A model generated the notes under the pieces. That model ran no database searches. It worked only from the letters and a program-made list of their open reading frames with translations, and was not told where the DNA came from. Below, piece by piece: positions 61,331-64,000 of a stretch of 64,000 bases of DNA; the first letter of the stretch is position 1; each line of letters opens with the position of its first letter. Made by a program: the position numbers and the translations under genes. The stretch lies in the NCBI RefSeq assembly GCF_047511655.1, contig NC_133392.1, positions 90,823,042 through 90,887,041 of the forward strand, given 5' to 3'. Source of the DNA: Castor canadensis. Taxonomy: Eukaryota > Chordata > Mammalia > Rodentia > Castoridae.

Positions 61331-63099
61331 TATCCCAATCTCTCCCCTCCCCTGCTGCGCTTTCTTACTAGGTGACTGGCTTCCCACTTCCCAGGGGAAA
61401 CAGGGTCTGAATCACACAGAATCCTGCTCACCAGCGCGTCAACACAGGCCAGCCTTTGTACTCTTGCCCCACTCAGAAGACCTGCACACTCCCTCCCCCC
61501 ACCAGCCATGGGGCTCCCTCCACTATTCCTCTCCCTTCAGCTTTTCCTGTGTCTATACTATTTTCCCTCCATACACATTTGCTCAATGCTCTTCCATTTC
61601 AAAGAAAGCTTCCCCTCCACCTAACATAGGGCTCTGCTCTTAAGGGCTTTTTTTTTTTTTAATTTTTTATGAACTTCAAGTTACTTAGTTCTTCTCATTT
61701 TTTCAATTATTGACTTCGCAGTTAGGTTGTGTTACTAAACCCTGGGTGTAGGAAGAAAGGTGGGCAGAGAATCACTTTCCCCCCTGCTTCGCCTGTCCTA
61801 GGATTGCCCTTGGTAGAGAAGGCAGGAAAGGTTCAAGAAGCTCCCATTCCTGGTCTTCTGGTCCCTTCCTCCCAACCCAGGCCACCTCTGCAGCAGCATG
61901 CCCTGGGACAGAATGTGCAAGAGGACAAGGGAGAACTTCCCTGCTGCCTTCTCCTCACTCAGGCTTTCCTCCTGCTTCCCTATCCTTTTTATCACCACCA
62001 GCTCTGTCAAGCCAGTCTCAGCTCATCTGCACCAGAACTCTCCCCCTCATCTCGTTATCCTGGAGTCCCACGGCCCACTCCCATCTTCTCCAGATTCAGA
62101 GCTGAGACTGCTTTGGCAGAATCTGATGGAGATTAAGAAAGAAAGCTTGAGCAAGGGGAAGGCAGCAGGAAAAATGCTTCCTTGTCCTCCTGAATGCTCT
62201 GCCCCAGGGTATCCAGGTCATTTGGGGATTTTGAATGGTGTATGCATAACTGATGATATATGGAAATATATTCTAAATTGCAATCAGTTGGTGTAAGACT
62301 CATTTGGAATTCACATTACTCATGAGTTAGGGACAAACCAATTTTTATCTCCCTCAAAATACTATCCATGCCACCTGGTATGTACAAGATGTTTAATAAG
62401 TGATTGTTGGCTTGGTTCTCATACAAGTAATCCTTTGGAAATGTACTGTGGATGGTAATTTATAGAGTGTAGAAGGATTAGTAAAAGTTCTGTAGTTTTG
62501 CCTTAGAAAACCAGTAGATGGAGCTATGAGACTTTCCTTGTGCTAGGGTCAAAAAGAGGTAGTGCTATATAAACACAGGTGTTCAAAAAGACTAGAAAGC
62601 TGCCTGCCATCCAAGAAACTGGAATGATAGTGACAAAGATTGTGTTCTATGTTAGCTGCCTTCACTAACACACACTTCAAATTCTACTGGCTTGATATAT
62701 TTCACAAAAATGATCCTTTTGCACTATTTGGTCATTTTCAATGTGACTTTAATATGGCATCTAACATTCCTTTATCTAGAACTTTATAGACTGTTTCTAG
62801 CTGGGGTTGGCATCAACCACAGACAACAGGCAGCCAACAGACACACAAAAAACATCAGCAGTCCTATACTGCAGTTACTCACCTGGCAAACTGATGGAGC
62901 AGGAGCCAAAGCACGAACTCCACACAGCTTATGCCACAGACTCTCGCTGTGTGCCTAAGATGGAGGCCTATGCAATTCAAATCATAGGCTACACATACAT
63001 TGCCCTGCACACTGAAAGAGTCTACTTAAATAACTCCCATATATTTTATGTATGTCATCTTGCCTTTTCTTTTTTTCTTTTCACTTTGGTTGCTATCTA

Positions 63100-63860
63100 G
63101 CTTTTAAGAAGCACTTAATTGAGTTATGACTAACAAACAATAAATTGTATGTATTTAAATCTACAATTTGATAAGTATGTGCACATACCCATGAAACCAT
63201 CACCACAGTTAACATAAAGAACATGTCCACAATCCCAAAATGTTTCCTCTTGCCTCTTTCTCCCAACATTTCCTCCTCATCCCCAGGCAACCACTAATCT
63301 GCATTATGTCACCGTAGATTAGTTTGCTTTTTCTGGAATATTTATAAATGGAGTTATAAAGCATTTACCCTTTGGTTTGTTTCTTTTACCAGAACAATTA
63401 TTTTGAGATACATTCATGTTGTTAAATGTAGCAATGGTTCATTCCTTTTTATCACTGTCTAGTATTCATAGAAGAAAATAATCAATATTAAAAAAAAGAT
63501 TTTCTTAAATTCTTAGGATTGTAAAAAAGGCTAATGGCTTTAGGTGTTATATCTAGGAAATCCTTGCCTAATCGAAGGTCACAAAGATTTTCTGCTGTTT
63601 TCTTCTACAAGTTTTATAATACCTGGTTTACATTTAGATCTATGACCCATTTTGAGTGAATTTTTACATCTGGTGTGAGGTATGGATTGAAGTTCACTTT
63701 TTATTTGTGTATAGACGTCCAATTTTTCCAGTATCACTCACTGAAAAGACTGTCCTTTCTCCACTAAACTGAGTTTGCACCTCTGTTGAAAATCAATTGA
63801 TTGTATACCTGTTGATGAGTTTTTTTTTTTTTTTTTGGACTCTATTCTCATTTTCACAGA
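63100..63860 (-). mobile_element. Old L1 remnant in the upstream DNAI3 intron
   Basis: Antisense L1 wording throughout, for example GATAAGTATGTGCACATACC, AACATTTCCTCCTCATCCCC and CTATGACCCATTTTGAGTGA. A T run at 63820-63838 breaks it. 63860-64000 may continue it. Sense to DNAI3. Confidence 0.65.
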
Positions 63861-64000
63861 TCTTTTTCTCTATCTGAATAGTATCCTTTTTTGGTGATAG
63901 GAGTTAATATGAACTACTTTGTGATGACAGCCTATTTGAGGAAATGTGTTAATTTGTGCAACAGTCTTGTGAGGTAGGTATCCTATTTCATTTTTCACAT

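Larger units (their letters stand above)
60729..64000 (-). other. Partial upstream DNAI3 intron
   Basis: No exon encoding the expected N-terminal residues was found. Contents: old LINE pieces, a T run near 61650, and otherwise unique sequence. Two overlapping + strand frames at 61729-62296 have no family features. Confidence 0.55.

Noticed and set aside
61729-62296. Overlapping 135- and 132-codon + strand frames
   Set aside because: Low-complexity Pro/Ser/Leu content in GC-richer intron sequence; no recognisable family and no exon signals.

Overview
The window is mammalian nuclear DNA, most likely from a rodent of the beaver/kangaroo-rat lineage (Castorimorpha). The lineage call rests on repeats: 7SL-derived B1-type SINEs, tRNA-derived ID-type SINEs, and chimeras in which a B1-like left half is joined to an ID-like right half. 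These sit among L1, L2, MIR, Tigger and LTR remnants. The species call is inference; the mammalian call is secure.

One protein gene is present: DNAI3 (WDR63), on the minus strand. It encodes an intermediate chain of the inner-arm axonemal dynein I1/f. I placed 20 exons between 60728 (upstream end in the window) and the stop codon at 6321-6323. All internal junctions have AG acceptors and GT donors, and all phases fit. Joined, they give one open frame of 857 residues. The human protein, as I recall it, has 891 residues, so only about 34 N-terminal residues, the start codon and the promoter should lie beyond base 64000.

Layout in + coordinates: 1-6197 is intergenic sequence downstream of DNAI3, with an alternating purine/pyrimidine tract near the left edge and a young 5'-truncated L1 at 3325-4300. 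6321-60728 is DNAI3. Its introns carry old L2, MIR and L1 remnants, a 10-kb L1/Tigger-rich intron (21370-31491), and many SINEs. 60729-64000 is the 3' part of a further upstream DNAI3 intron, with old L1 pieces.

The most striking structure is in the intron at 52020-60546. A solo ERVK-type LTR (52305-60267) is flanked by a perfect 6-bp target duplication and is itself split by a nearly full-length L1 (about 53023-59977) with its own target duplication. Together they enlarge an intron of about 558 bp to 8527 bp. The L1 is dead: ORF1 has two stop codons, ORF2 has several frame breaks, and the reverse-transcriptase FADD motif reads FADN.

I found no second protein gene, no functional RNA gene, and nothing resembling an undescribed defence or mobile system. 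The items worth checking are repeat-driven intron growth, the nested insertions, and a few non-B-DNA tracts.
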